Shown here in pieces: positions 30,745 through 46,325 of a stretch of 64,000 bases of DNA. The translations under genes were made by a program, and so were the position numbers. Within the stretch, counting starts at the first letter, position 1, and every line of letters begins with the position of its first letter. The stretch comes from Ovis canadensis (Eukaryota; Chordata; Mammalia; Artiodactyla; Bovidae). The DNA lies in the NCBI RefSeq assembly GCF_042477335.2, contig NC_091247.1:65116501-65180500 (forward strand). The letters are read 5' to 3'. The notes under the pieces are model-generated. The model worked only from the letters and a program-made list of their open reading frames with translations. It ran no database searches and was not told the origin of the DNA.

Positions 30745-31356
30745 TTTTTTAATAGGCCCACAGAGAAAAATTATTTCAGATTTGTTTTGGGAGGCACAGA
30801 TCAGCCTGAATTTCCAGGGAACAGCTCAGCCTTGCACCACACATATTTTCTCCCACTCCAGTGATTGCATTTCCTCTTCCATCCATCCAGCTAAGGAGAA
30901 CAGAGGCTAATTTAGGAGCCTCTTTATGCCTGTACATATTCAGCCAGAGGGGTCACTGTTGATTGATGCAAGACACACTGTCCTCCAAGAGCTCGCCAAG
31001 TCCCTGCTGGTCCAGTGAGTAGCAACCAACAGTAACTCACCCTTTAGTGCTGGTGCATTTCTGTGCCTCCAGCTAGAAACAGTCAATAAACACCAGAGGC
31101 AACTTATGTTGCTTTAGATCACTAATAAATGCCTCTCACCACCACCTCAGAGCCCTTTCACACAAAAAAAATGTATTTCTCTACAGATAGATGCCAAGCC
31201 CCAGCAGCCAATTACTACAGAAATGCCCCAAAGGCTAGAAGGAGGAGACAGGGAGGGAGAAGAGGTCCTCTCCAAAGACAAGAGTTTTGTGCTTCCTCCT
31301 AAGAAAAACTGCTCCCTTTGTTGAGTGCTTCCTTGGAGCCAGGTACTAGGATGATG
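30463..31356. other. Unique DNA with (GT)n microsatellite
   Basis: No gene. An uninterrupted (GT)n of about 14 units lies at 30714-30742. The 74-codon minus-strand frame at 31147-31371 has no known product. Confidence 0.55.
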
Positions 31357-31921
31357 CTTCAGCTCAGTCACTCAGTCATGTCTGACTCTTTGCAACCCCA
31401 TGGACTGCAGCATGCCAGGCTTCCCTGACCATCACGAACTCCTGGAGCTTGCTCAAACTCATGTCCATTGAGTCAGTGATGCCATCCAACCATCTCATCC
31501 TCTGTTGTCCCCTTCTCCTCCCGCCCTCAATCTTTCCTGGCATCAGGGTCTTTTCCAATGAGTCAGCTCTTTGCATCAGGTGGCCAAAGTATTGGAGTTT
31601 TAGCTTCAGCATCAGTCCTTCCAATGAATATCCTGGACTGGTTTCCTTTAGGATTGACTGGTTTAATCTCCTTGCAGTCCAAGGGACTTCTCAAGAGTCT
31701 TCTCCAAAACAACAGTTCGAAAGCATCAACTCTTCAGCGCTCAGGTTTCTTTATGGTCCAACTCTCACAGCATACATGACTACTGGAAACACTATAGCTT
31801 TGACTAGACAGACCTTTGTTGGCAAAGTAATGTCTCTGCTTTTTAATATGCAGTCTAGGTTGGTCATAGCTTTTCTTCCAAGGAGCAAGTGTCTTTTAAT
31901 TTCATGGCTGCAGTCACCATG
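31357..31921 (-). mobile_element. BovB LINE 3' portion
   Basis: Minus-strand BovB from 'cagctcagtcactcagtcatg' to 'catggctgcagtcacc', about 565 bp, with no RT catalytic box. The long plus-strand frame that starts here is antisense to the element. Confidence 0.93.
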
Positions 31922-32437
31922 CTTAATCTACATTTTCTCCTTCATTTTGCACAATTTTGGGCCTCAGAAAGCTCTAGCCCATCTTACAGATGAGGATGCA
32001 GAGGCTCACAGAGCTTCAGTAACTTCTACTTTCTGCTTCTCCACTCCCCACACAAAGTATGTTGCAAAGGCAGATGGGAAACTTCCTGGATGCCAGGCAA
32101 TTCAGGGTGCTGTCTGGGCCTCAGAACACTACCCTCTTCCCATAAAGATGGAAAAGGTCTCAATGGTTTGGTTATGCCACAGGCTGCCAGTAACTTGCCC
32201 CACTGTGTTCTGCCCGTGGTCTAGACATTGCAACACCTCCAGGATCCTCTACTTTATTTCTTTAGGGTTTGTTTATTTATCATTTAAGTTAATTTTTATT
32301 CGAATGTAGTAGCTCAAGAAACTCTTCTCAGTGTCCCATGGTGACCTCTACTTTAAGGGTGAGGGTCAGATATTCTGAAAAGTTTTTGGAAACATAAAAA
32401 AGCACTGGGTGCTCACTCTGTTTGACACTGTGGTACA
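31922..32437. other. Unique DNA, no gene seen
   Basis: No repeat recognised. The plus-strand frame at 31449-32309 ends here and is discussed under rejected items. Confidence 0.5.
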
Positions 32438-32515
32438 TACCATGGGGTCGTAAACAGACATGACTGAGCGACTTTCACTTTCAAGGGAGTTACGTTAAAA
32501 AAAAAAAAAAAAAAA
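32438..32515 (+). mobile_element. Bov-tA/Bov-A2 3'-end fragment with poly(A)
   Basis: The 3' end of a Bov SINE in plus orientation ('catggggtcgtaaaca', 'gactgagcgactttcac') is followed within 20 bp by about 19 A. The rest of the SINE is absent or scrambled. Confidence 0.7.
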
Positions 32516-33204
32516 GAATGGCATGATCACAGTCTTTCACAATTACTTTCAATCATGCAAAGCTCAACAAAGCCAGCCCCTGCCAGCCTTTGGGTTAAAA
32601 GGTAGGGATAAAGTGAACAAACATACCTGGGCCATAGATTTTTATCACTTCTCTTCCTTCCTCCTCTGCTCTCCCTCGATTTCCTAAGGAGTCTCATCAT
32701 CTCCCTTTATATATACAAGTGTTAGGCAGAATTTTGTGCAGAATGAAGCAACAGTATTCACCAAAAATCTATCTGAGTAATGACTACAGAAAAGCAAATA
32801 TCTCCCCACCCTGAAAAGCTGGACACTGGTTATGGTCCGATAGGTTAGAGCTTTCCATTTCTTGCTTCATCATGCTTCTCTCTTGCAAGAACTGAACCAC
32901 AGAGTATCAGGAACTTTTGGCTTTCTCTTAACCCTCTCTGGAAACTTACAACACATGAGCATTAAATACTCAAGATAATTATATGTAATATTTGCATTAG
33001 GAAGGACCCCAGGGATGCTGCCATCCATCACCTCTTATGGAGCTATTCTGCAAAGCAAGGGAGCAGACATGAGCTGTCTCCTCTTTTGCAAGAGCAAAGA
33101 AGGTCTAGGGGTGGTAGTTCGAGGCTTGAATTTGGAGATGATGGTCATCACCCTTTTCTGTTTTAGAAAAAAATGACCTAATAAATATGGAATGCTAATA
33201 ATAA
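32516..33204. other. Unique DNA, no gene seen
   Basis: Nothing recognised on either strand beyond short A/T runs. Confidence 0.5.
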
Positions 33205-33500
33205 TACAGATGATAGTAATATCTTATATTTCTACAGGGCTTCCCTATTTTTCAAGCACATTAAACCTGTGGTTTCATTGGCTCCATACACCAAGCTATG
33301 CTGGTATAAACACTGTGATATTCTTCTCAGTGTTAACACATCTCTGTATTTCATTTGATCACCACCATCAGAGAGGGAAACATTGCTATCCCCAGTTTAA
33401 TCAAGGGAGAAACTGAGGGTTAGAATCATTTTTTCAGGCTATAAAGCCAGACTTTAAACCCAAGCGATTCTCTGCAAAATCCAGAGTTTATTCCTCTCCC
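33205..33500 (-). repeat. MIR SINE relic
   Basis: Minus-strand MIR: 'cagagagggaaacattgcta', 'ccccagtttaatcaaggg', 'gagaaactgagggttagaat', then 'ctataaagccagactttaaa' with 'acccaagcgattctctgc'. Confidence 0.7.
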
Positions 33501-34283
33501 CAAATCTTCATTTGATAGACAGGAAACATGGAAGAAATAGATCATGTGTGCCTTGTAAGCCACTTGTCCCACCTCATGGACAGAAGTCACAATGGTGGGT
33601 ATGAGGCCACAGCCAATGAAACCTTGCCCAGAGCCTTTGTATGGACTGCAAATCCGTCCATTTCCAAAAGCTGGGCTGTAGAGAAGGTTTCTGTTGACAC
33701 TTTCTCTGTAGGTTTTGTTATGCTTGTTTCTGTTGGCCCAGAGAGCCGGCAGCCAGGGACATGGCAGGATGACTGAGCCAAGGGGCGGTCTGTTCACACC
33801 CAAGGGACCGGGGTGTTTCACTAAGTTTCTGCTGCTTGAAAGCACAGGCACTGCAGTCTTGCTCGCTCCCAGTTTTGTTATTTCTGGGATACTAAATAAA
33901 GGCTCATTCTGTTGTGTCCAAAAGACCCTTTTGAGGAGACCCGCTCTTGCTGGAAGTCTCCCGAGCATCCCCACCCAATTACAGTCAGATGCTAGGCATT
34001 TCAAATTAAATTAGAACAAATAACAAAAATGAAACAAGAATGGGAAGGAGGAAAAACAAACCAATGAAACTGGCATTCATTTTAAGTAACTGATGAAAAA
34101 AATGGCACCTGAAAAACTCAAATGATGTTTGCCCACTTGTCTCAGGTTAAAAGAGCTGTAAGTGAGAAATGGCAGGGATGACAATGCCAGGTCCATTTTG
34201 TCTCGGTTATTCCGATGCAGAGATAGCCAGATAAACAACGAGGTGTTTTAAGTCCAGACTGGAATATTTATACCTTCTCAGTG
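33501..34283. other. Unique, moderately GC-rich DNA; large ORF without known product
   Basis: A 192-codon minus-strand frame (33426-34004) crosses this stretch and the MIR relic. It has no domain I recognise and its C-terminal part is MIR sequence, so I do not call a gene. The stretch keeps some CpG and could be conserved non-coding DNA. Confidence 0.45.
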
Positions 34284-34497
34284 GCTCAGATCTTCCCTGT
34301 AGCTCAGACGGTAAAGAATCTGCTTGCTGTGCAGGAGACCCGGGTTCAATCCCTAGGTTGGGAAGATCCTCTGGAGAAGGGAATGGCAATCCACTCCAGT
34401 ATGCTTGCCTGGAGAATTCTATGGACAGAGGAGCCTGGAGGGCTACAGTCCGTGGGGTCGCAAAGAGTCAGGCATGACTGGGTGACTAACACTACTA
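34284..34497 (+). mobile_element. Bov-tA SINE, first of a tandem pair
   Basis: Plus-strand full-length copy from 'agatcttccctgtagctcag' to 'tgactgggtgactaacact'. B box reads 'gggttcaatcc'. Confidence 0.94.
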
Positions 34498-34680
34498 CTG
34501 GTGGCTCAATGGTAAAGAGTCTGCCTGCAAAGCAGGAGTCCTGGGTTTGATCCCTGGGTAGGGAAGATGCCCTGGAGAAGGAAATGGTAACCCACTCCAG
34601 TATTACTGCCTGGAGAATTACATGGACAGAGGAGCCTGGTGGGCTACAGTCCATGGAGTTGCAAAACTAAGTGACTAGTA
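34498..34680 (+). mobile_element. Bov-tA SINE, second of a tandem pair
   Basis: Plus-strand copy beginning 'actggtggctcaatggta' with the first few bases missing, ending 'ttgcaaaactaagtgactag'. It follows the first copy after only a short (ACT)n tail. Confidence 0.93.
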
Positions 34681-35378
34681 GTTTTCAGTTTTGAATTTTT
34701 ATGGCTCTTGGACTGTGATATGAGCTTTATTTGGTGAAACAATACCATATGCATGATAGGAGGCAGAGATTTGGGGCAGGGACCAGACTATTTGCCCCAC
34801 GTGCCAGTTTTCTCCTCCAAGTGCTGCTGAGGATGAAGTGTCATTTGAGCTCAAAATTTTGCTCATGATGTGCCTAGAATCCCACTGGAGTGTGGATGGG
34901 TGGGAAGTCAAGACATAGAGTCTTATAGTACCCGGTTTCAAAATGCTCCAGTGGCAGTAAGGTAATTTAAAATGAAGTGGAAGAATTCATGGACCAAGTT
35001 TGTAGTGTGTCTATCACAGAGAGATGTCAAACAGAATTATTAATGTTCTATTAAAAACACCTTGAAATCAGCCAGTCCAGCAGAGCCCCAGCATCACACA
35101 GTGGCCTCCTTGACGCTTCACCGTGGCTACATCTTCATCACATTTGCCTGTTATGCTGCTATCACCTGTTCCCCTTGTGCTAAATATCACTGGATCCTAG
35201 AATAGCATGAAGATATGTGATAAGACAATGTAACTGCACTATCCAGATGCAGAAAGGACATTTACATTTAGTGTGCTTTTCCAAGCCTATTAGCCAAAGT
35301 TATACATTGTAGAGTAAAATATATTGTCTTAACACAGTACTCTCGTCATGAAGAAACAATGAGTCCACAGAAACATAG
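34681..35378. other. Unique DNA, no gene seen
   Basis: No repeat or coding signal recognised. Confidence 0.5.
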
Positions 35379-35389
35379 TTCATATTATT

Positions 35390-35603
35390 TGTGTTTGCTT
35401 GGTTGCCCAGTCATGTCCAACTCTTTCCAACCCCATAGACTGTAACCCTCCAGGCTCCTCTGTCCATGGGCTTTTTCAGGCAAGAATAGTGGATTGAGTT
35501 GCCATTTCCTCCTCCAGAGGATCTTCCTGACCCAGGGATTGAACTCGCATCTCCTGCATTGACAGGTGAATTCTTCTCTACTGAGCTACCCAGGAAGCCC
35601 CAA
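35390..35603 (-). mobile_element. Bov-tA SINE with perfect TSD
   Basis: Full minus-strand copy ending 'gagctacccaggaagcccc'. A perfect 11-bp duplication, ttcatattatt, lies at 35379-35389 and 35604-35614. Confidence 0.95.
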
Positions 35604-35614
35604 TTCATATTATT

Positions 35615-38600
35615 AGGCCTATCAGTATAGGAGAGCTCCTCTACAAACTCAAGCCCAATTTGGATAAAATAAGCTATCTGATATTAGGGAGTTATCTTGT
35701 GCCCAAACTAGTTGCATCACATATTAAAGGCCATTATTAACTAGGCAAAGAGATTCAAGAGAATACAAAAGTTGATTATCTTATAAGAAACATTCTTGCA
35801 CACAGCATTACAAACACAATTTGGTCACCCAGCTGTCCCCTGATGTCACTCTTCATCTTAAATTCTATAGGCCTGGCCTAAGTATAACTTTCAAGTATCA
35901 AAAGGAGCTGGTTCTGTGAGTGTTTCCTCCAAAATGTGACTTAAAAACAAAACAAGAAGCATTCTGGAATGATCAGTAAAAATGTCCCTTAAGGCCATTA
36001 TTTTTAACGCAGTGTTGTTGTGACTGTTTCCATGGCTAAACCATGAACACGTTTTCTGCACAAGCCCGGTCATCTAGTGGCCTTAATTAACTTTCAAACG
36101 GAGAATGTTGCGGTTTACCACTTATTAAATATCCACCATACCAAGTTACAATCTTACCCTTCCACACCTCACTTAGTTAAGACACCTCGAAAAACCCACA
36201 GTGCTGAATAACTGGTCATTTAAAAATATGAACCATGTGTAGTTATCAGACTGAACACACAGGCTGTGAGAGAAGTTTACAAAAACCCTAGGCAGATATC
36301 GTATCCAGATTGAGTGATTTAATTTGTAAATTGAGGCTATAGGATAAGACACTCAGAGAGAATAGGATAAACTGTTGCTACTCATTCTAAGGAATTCAAC
36401 AAATACCCAAGTATTGCTTTGTCTTCCAGATACTGAGTATTTTTCCAGATTCTTCATGTCTAAGAATCACAGGACATTGTAAATAGAGTTCAGAGTATAG
36501 TGAGGAAGGAAGAGGGCAGTATTTTTCAACAGTAGGCCCCCTAGAGAAGGAAGAAAGAGCCTGAAACTGCTCATCAAGCTAATCTACTCTTGATACCACA
36601 TGCAAGTAGGCTAACCAAGCTCATTTCACCCAGCATTTTATTCATGAGGGAGATGATACCATTTGAGATTCAATCGAGACAGAATTAGTTTTTGTGATTA
36701 GCTAGGTTGAGTGGCTAAGGTATAGTAATGATGATATCATTATTTTTTCTCTCCTCTCTCTCCTATAATACTAAGACACACACACACACATACACACACA
36801 TCCCTTTACTCATATCTCTTTGGATTTGGCTTGTGAATCTTCACAATCTAGAGTTGTCTATGTTTCATCTTGAGTATACTTTCAGGAAAAACAGTGAGTT
36901 CACTTCCCATTGAATTCCACTGTGTATAAAATGGTCTTGGAATTTGAAGGAAGAAAAAAAATCCTGCTGCTACAAAGAGAACATGTGAAAAGGCCAAGAG
37001 AGAGCATAACTGAAAAAAATACATAAAAATGCAAATGTTCCTAAACTTCAGCTTTGGATGGACTGAAGCATAAGTGAGAACTTCAACAAAGCAATAGAAA
37101 AAGATGACAGCTCAGAGTTTCAGAAATTTAAGACAGCAGCAGGATTAGACACTTTGGGTTGTCTTCGCACACATTTCTTATGGGAGTTAATTCCATTTGA
37201 CATGCAAGACCAAAGCAAGATTACAGAGGCATAGCCCCATGGCGAGGTGTATGCTGTAGCTAAAAGCTGGGATTTGAATAATTGTGCAGGCTTACTCCAA
37301 GAATCAGGCGAGAACAGAATGAATGGATTATTACAAGGAACTTTGTACATTTTTAACTGCTGGACTTAATAAAATACCCTCTATTTGAAAGTAATGTTAT
37401 GGTCGTCTGCACTCACTCTTGCTGAAGTTTGTGGTAGGATCCATCAAAAATGAGGAAAAACAGAAGCTGTTTTTAAAAAAAGAATGAAAGAAAGAAAAGA
37501 ATTTTGTAATGAATGACTGGGCTGGGTCATGCCCATGTGATTTACAGAAGAACAAAACTTGGAAAACTTGAGATCAACACATTCAAGCCCCCACCCCCTG
37601 CCCCCCAAAGGCAGAGGGAATTCATTTCCTGTGCAAAGAATTTTGAGGAAAGTGGAGAGTAGAGCGCAGGAAAAAGTGGGCCACAAAAAAGGTGGATTTT
37701 TATTTCACTATTTCAGCTCGTTAGGGAGGTCATTTGTTACTGAGAAAAATTACTAACCCACACATCATTTTATATATATGTATAAATGTGACCTCTTTCC
37801 TTGGAATCTGTGGAAGCACTTGTCTGTAAAAGGTAGAAAGAGTAGCAGTTCTAAAGACTTCTTTCTCGCTGCTTAATTAACTGTCCAGTGAGAATTATTC
37901 AAATCCTTTATATCATTCTTATTTAGCACTCATTAAAGTGAAAGATACAAATGCAGGACAATGCAAGGTTCAGGGAAGTTCTGAGAAAGAAAAGTTAGTC
38001 TTCTAAGGGCTAAGAATTATGACAAGCCGCCCATTAACAGCAGCCAGGTAGACCTTTGATTTTAAAAGTCACTGATTCAGATCTGAAATGATTTGATTTG
38101 ATTTTCTCCCCTAAAATGTTCTTCATCTCCTTTTTTCCGAGAGAGCCCATTTCTGACCCTCCTGCAGCCCTGGCCAGTCTAGTGGGATAGCAGTCCCCCC
38201 CAGAGGTAGAGAGAACGGCTCTGGGGCCACGGCACTGGGGCAGTGCGCCCTCTGCTGGGAGACCAGCCTGCAGTCACGCTTGAAAAAAATCCCCCAAAGA
38301 ACCTGCCCCTGGGAAAGCAAAAGGGATACACGTTTTCAGCTGTGAAAACCTCTGCTGTGAATGGCATCTCTCTCTCATAGCTGTGAATGGAGATTAGAGG
38401 AGGGACAGGAGAGGATAGGAGGCAAGGGTTTCGTTAAACCAGATGCAGCTCTCCTCACTAAACATGTCTGTCAACGTCAGCCTGCCATGCAAAATGGCAA
38501 CAGGAATGATGAGCACATTACAGATTTGTAGACCCTAAAATTAAACTCCACCTCATTTATTTCATAGTTCAGCAGGCTGGGGATGGCTGGCATTAGAGGC

Positions 38601-38849
38601 ACACGTCTTTCCCGATAAGCTCTGTGGTTTCCTTCCTGGAGAAGGAATTTTTGTGCTCCTTAAGGATGCACCCGGTCTTCTTGAAACCCCATTTCTTCTT
38701 GGTGGAACTCAAAAGAGGAGGCACGCTGCAGTGCTCTGCAGAAGAGAGCTGAGAATCACAGCCCTGGGAGGGAGCATATGGATGTGTTCCCAAGGGAAGA
38801 CAAGAGCTTGCCTTTCCCCACCTTTGCTCTGTGCATCACTGAGATCCTT
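35615..38849. other. Longest unique stretch, no gene seen
   Basis: Over 3 kb without a recognisable young repeat. It holds a short interrupted (CA)n at 36778-36800, a C-rich run at 37586-37606 (G-rich on the minus strand), an AT-rich 'tatatatatg' near 37772, and the CTCF-type motif at 38245-38258. Open frames of 60-82 codons show no known product. Confidence 0.55.
38245..38258 (-). promoter_or_regulatory. CTCF-type binding motif
   Basis: The plus strand reads gcgccctctgctgg. Its reverse complement, CCAGCAGAGGGCGC, agrees at every position with the CTCF core consensus CCASYAGRKGGCRS. It lies in unique DNA, not in a SINE, and within a local GC-rich patch (38150-38300). Occupancy cannot be judged from sequence. 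Confidence 0.65.
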
Positions 38850-39011
38850 GCTACTAGAAGTGTGGTTCACAGACGAGCAGCTACCGCATCACTTGTGAGC
38901 TTGTTAGAAAGGCAGGAGCCCAGGTGTCACCTAGACCTACTGAATCAGAATCTGCATTTTAACAAGATCCCCAGTGATTCCTAAGTATGTTAAACTTTGA
39001 GACACACGACT
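38850..39011 (+). mobile_element. MER5-type hAT-Charlie MITE relic
   Basis: Blocks in order: 'gaagtgtggttcacagacga', 'gcatcacttgtgagcttgtt', 'gaaaggcaggagccc', 'agacctactgaatcagaatctg', 'attttaacaagatcccc' split as shown by short gaps, and terminal 'gttaaactttgagacacac'. This matches the MER5A/B group of non-autonomous hAT elements. The internal G-rich segment is deleted. Confidence 0.85.
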
Positions 39012-40534
39012 GTAAACAGAGAAAGCTAAACTGCGAGCAAGACTAGAGCATTGCAAGAGGAAGGAAGCCTAGACAACCTTCGCCTCCTTGGATAAAGAAA
39101 TCAAGATCCAGAGAAGAACCCAGCTCCTGACACATCTAAGAAGGAAGGGTTACATAGGCCTCAATTGGATTTGCTGTGAAAGTTGGAACACAGTAATCCC
39201 ATGCCTAAAGTTGGAACACAGCAATCTCATGCGTTATGCAGCTGACCTCACCACATACTACAAAACCAACAGAATGTGGCACCAATGCTACAGTGTTGTA
39301 GGGGATCATCCTGGGTGGGAGGATCTATAATCAGCTCTATACTACTGAAAAGACTTGTGTAAATTCTGCAGGAATTGACATAGAAATGAGATTATGATAT
39401 TCCTTCTATTCACACAATGATTGATGAAACACATGGGAAAAATAAATTGAATTATGTTCTAATCTCCCAGGGAAACATAATTAAGTTGTAAAGCATTCCC
39501 ATGAAATCCTAAAAGCCTTATATCCTTTAGACAGTGACTTCTACTACATGATCAATAATTATATTAATTAAAGATAATTATTTTGATAGACTGGTTTGAC
39601 TTTGGGGCTCCACTTATTCTTGATCTGATGTATGGCTTGAATAGTGAAGACTTGATTAGAACTAGAGTCAGAGATAAAGAATTCTTTGGGGGCCCCCAAA
39701 AGGTTTATGATATTGATGCCAATTTGCACTGATATGTAATTCCTGACCACCAATTTGATGCTTATTCATACAATTCAATTAGCAATATTTGTACAAGATC
39801 AATGGAGCATTTCATTTCCTGCTCTTAATTCCATGTGACCTAGAAGCAAGCTATCTTCAGAAAGTAATAGACAATATATAAAATCAAATATTCCCTGAAC
39901 TTTCAAAATTCTAGGACATCTAATTCATTCTTTGTGTATGCAGGATTCTCCAGCACGTTCATGGCAACTCTGGGCAGAATCTGATCTGATGTTAACAAAG
40001 CCCAGAAAGCTGGTGTAAGGGCAGAGCCTTACAATTTCACTATCTTCCTTTGAAAATGCCTAATTGTGAAGATCAGATCTGGGACACACGTGTGGTGGTG
40101 CACGGTTTAAGCACAGGCAGAAACTGAGACATCTTGTCGATTCCCTCTCTGCACTTTCCAGAGATCCACTCAAGGGTCTATGCCTTCTTATCCTCATAAA
40201 AGCATCAGTGAGCATCCACAGAAAGTAAAAAGTGAGGCAGAGATGTGAACTGAAAGTAATCAAGTGAGGAATCATATAACAAACAAACCAGATTTGGATT
40301 TTTTTTTTAAAAAGCAATGACCATTAATGTGAACTTCCCTGAACTCTCTACATGATTCAAGACCATTTGCTTGCTATTTTAACATTAAGAGATAACAGAG
40401 TTGAAAGAATTACAAAGAAATCACTACAATTATATATATTATTTCATCAGAATTTTCTTAAGTTATTCATAAAGCATCTTGCTGACTAGATGCTCTCTAC
40501 ATAAGAGGTGGTAGATTGTTCCCTCGAGGCAGTG
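39012..40534. other. Unique AT-rich DNA with a 28-bp tandem duplication
   Basis: No gene. A two-copy tandem duplication occupies 39179-39234. The rest is AT-rich single-copy DNA with short frames of no known product. Confidence 0.5.
39179..39234. repeat. Two-copy 28-bp tandem duplication
   Basis: Units 39179-39206 and 39207-39234 both start 'aaagttggaacacag' and differ at about three positions. It is a local slippage-type duplication in unique DNA. Confidence 0.9.
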
Positions 40535-40800
40535 GAAAGGGCAGTATTTTAGAGTCGAGACTTAGGAGTCAGTGCCACCTGATTTGAATCTTGGCTCTGC
40601 CACTTAGCGCCTATGGCTTGAACAAAGAAAATGACCTCTTTTTATGCCTCAGTTTCTACAACTGTATAATAGGTATAATAATAATACATACCTAGAGGGG
40701 TTGTTGTAAGAATCCAGTGAATTAATATGCATGGAGCAATTGGAAAGGCATAAGTAGTGCTAAGCTCTCAATTTATACTGGCTCTTATCAGTGTTCTTAT
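40535..40800 (+). repeat. MIR SINE relic, long copy
   Basis: Well-preserved plus-strand MIR: 'gagtcgagacttaggagtca', 'atcttggctctgccacttag', 'tatgcctcagtttctaca', 'tataataggtataataataa' and 'acctagaggggttgttgtaa', then a tail of 'agtgctaagctctcaattta'. Confidence 0.88.
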
Positions 40801-40989
40801 AATTTATGAAGGTGGACTTACTTGTGGTCAGATAACAATTTATTGTGGAATAGTCTTCTTCAAACCCAGCTTTCAGAGGATCTAAATGCCAAGTTTTAGT
40901 CTCCAGCTTAAAATTTATTTTCTTAATAGAATAATTAAAAAAATTATTTATGGGGACTGATAAACACAAGCTTATTCATGTTATCACCT

Positions 40990-44600
<3,611 letters not shown>

Positions 44601-44808
44601 GTGTTAGTTACTCAGTCGGGTCTGACCTTTTGCAGTTCCATGATCTGCAGCCCACCAGGCTCCTCTGTCCATGGAATTCTCCAGGCAAGAATACTGGAGT
44701 GGGTAGCCATTCCCTTCTCCCGGGACTCTTCCTGACCCAGGGGTTGAACGCGGGTCTCCCTCATTGCATGCAGATTCTTTACCATCTGAGCATCCAGGCA
44801 AGTCCCCA
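44601..44808 (-). mobile_element. Bov-tA SINE
   Basis: Full minus-strand copy from 'gtgttagttactcagtcggg' to 'gagcatccaggcaagtcccc', with a modified B box ('ggggttgaacgcg'). Confidence 0.93.
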
Positions 44809-45444
44809 TACAAAGAGGCAAAAAAGCAACCTGTCTTTTCTCGTTAATCTCACATCACACAGAGAGAAGTCAGTGATTGGTACACAGCAGCAGTTGACAC
44901 AGAATCCTGAGAATCTGAGAAAGAATGTTGTATATTGTAGAAGACACTAAGGTATCACCTGTCAAACTACAGTAGACTAACAATGGTGTATACTTGGTGT
45001 GTATACCAATATGCTTCCACATTTAGAAATAGCCCTCAAACATTTACAGTAGCTACAGCTTTTACCCTAAGCATCTTTCTTTTTTTCTTTTCTTTTTTCT
45101 CTATTTCTCTCTTTTTCTCTTATTTTCTCTTCCCTTCCTCCTTCCCTCTCTCCTTCCTTCCTTTCTTCTTCTCATATTAACATAGGAATTGGTATGTGGA
45201 CCCAAGAAGAGGGAAAGATTCAGGTATCTGATCAATTTTCAGACACAAGCAAATTTTTCACTTTAATACCTAAAATACTTCAAATGACCAGAACCCTGTG
45301 AAGAAGCCATTTATATACCGATGATCTTAAATTAGCAGAAATTTCCTGGTAATACTATTGCTCAGTGCAATGTTTTCTGTCTCAAAATGTATGTAAATTA
45401 CTATTGTCTATTTCATAACACTTTTTTTAGTTCACCTGTTGGAA
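44809..45444. other. Unique DNA around a polypyrimidine tract
   Basis: No gene. The polypyrimidine tract at 45074-45174 is the only notable structure. Confidence 0.55.
45074..45174. repeat. Polypyrimidine CT/TTTC tract
   Basis: About 100 bp almost purely of C and T on the plus strand, shifting from T-rich to CCTT units. It can form intramolecular triplex DNA in principle. Confidence 0.92.
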
Positions 45445-45630
45445 TCCTGGCCCCAGTTGCTCATGGGCTAGGAGAGCATTAGCAAGCCTCTTATCCTCTC
45501 CCAGGAACAATTCACTCATTTATAGAATGGGAATAATAATATTTAACATATTCACCTATTACAACTGAAATAGGATGATGTACATCAAGTATGTAGAGTA
45601 GTCCTAGGCACAATGGAAACAGTTCACATG
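45445..45630 (+). repeat. MIR SINE relic
   Basis: Plus-strand MIR-like order: 'gcaagcctcttatcctctcc', 'tcactcatttatagaatggg', 'aataataatatttaacatat', 'atcaagtatgtagagtagtc' and 'ctaggcacaatgg'. Confidence 0.65.
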
Positions 45631-45924
45631 AGTCTGATCACCATGCAAGAGAAACATTTTATTTCATTTTTGCCAAAAGACATGAGTGTCCACATATTTG
45701 TTAAGAATCAAATTCGATGCTATGAAACCTGGTTTCCATCTTCGGATTTCCATCCACAATGACTGTATAAATTCAGGTAAGTGAACCACCTTCTCCTTCA
45801 ATAACATTAGAATAAATAACTGCCTTTTCAGTCCCTACTGACTCCCCAGAGTTGTTTCTAAAGTTAAGAAATTAAGAGAAGTATATTAGAGTAAAGAGAT
45901 ACCACATTCCTCTCTATTATTTGA

Positions 45925-46165
45925 GTTTGTTAAGTAAAACTGTATAGAGTTAAGATGTACAACATGATGGTTTGATATGCATATACACAGTGACATGAGG
46001 ACTATGACATGCTAATAAACAGCTCTCCTCACATAGTGACCACTTTTTGTGTGAGTGTATGATGAGTGCACCTAGAGTATACTCTCTTAGCATATTTACA
46101 GTATTCAGTACTTTAATTATAGTTATGCTATACATGTAATAGTATATTCTTTATTGCTTATCAAG
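45925..46165 (+). repeat. L1 3' UTR relic
   Basis: Plus-strand L1M-type 3' region: 'agatgtacaacatgatggtt', 'tgatatgcatatacacagtg', 'ctcacatagtgaccactttt', 'tatactctcttagcatattt' and 'agttatgctatacatgtaat'. Old and 5' truncated. Confidence 0.75.
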
Positions 46166-46325
46166 TGCCAGAGAACAAAATTCATTTAAATATCTTCTAT
46201 CGCATTCTTTCCTTTTTCATAATTTCAGCAGCAGCATGGTTACAAGTTGATCATTTAGACTGTTATTTCTTTGACTTCAAAAAAGAAAGGCATAAAACTT
46301 TTTAGTTCTAACTTACCTCCTAGCT

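Noticed and set aside
31449..32309. Longest open frame in the window, 286 codons, plus strand
   Set aside because: The first half or so is the antisense translation of a BovB 3' end (31357-31921); the rest is unique DNA with no recognisable domain or splice context.
33426..34004. 192-codon minus-strand frame as a gene
   Set aside because: Its C-terminal part lies in a MIR relic and the remainder matches no protein family I recognise.
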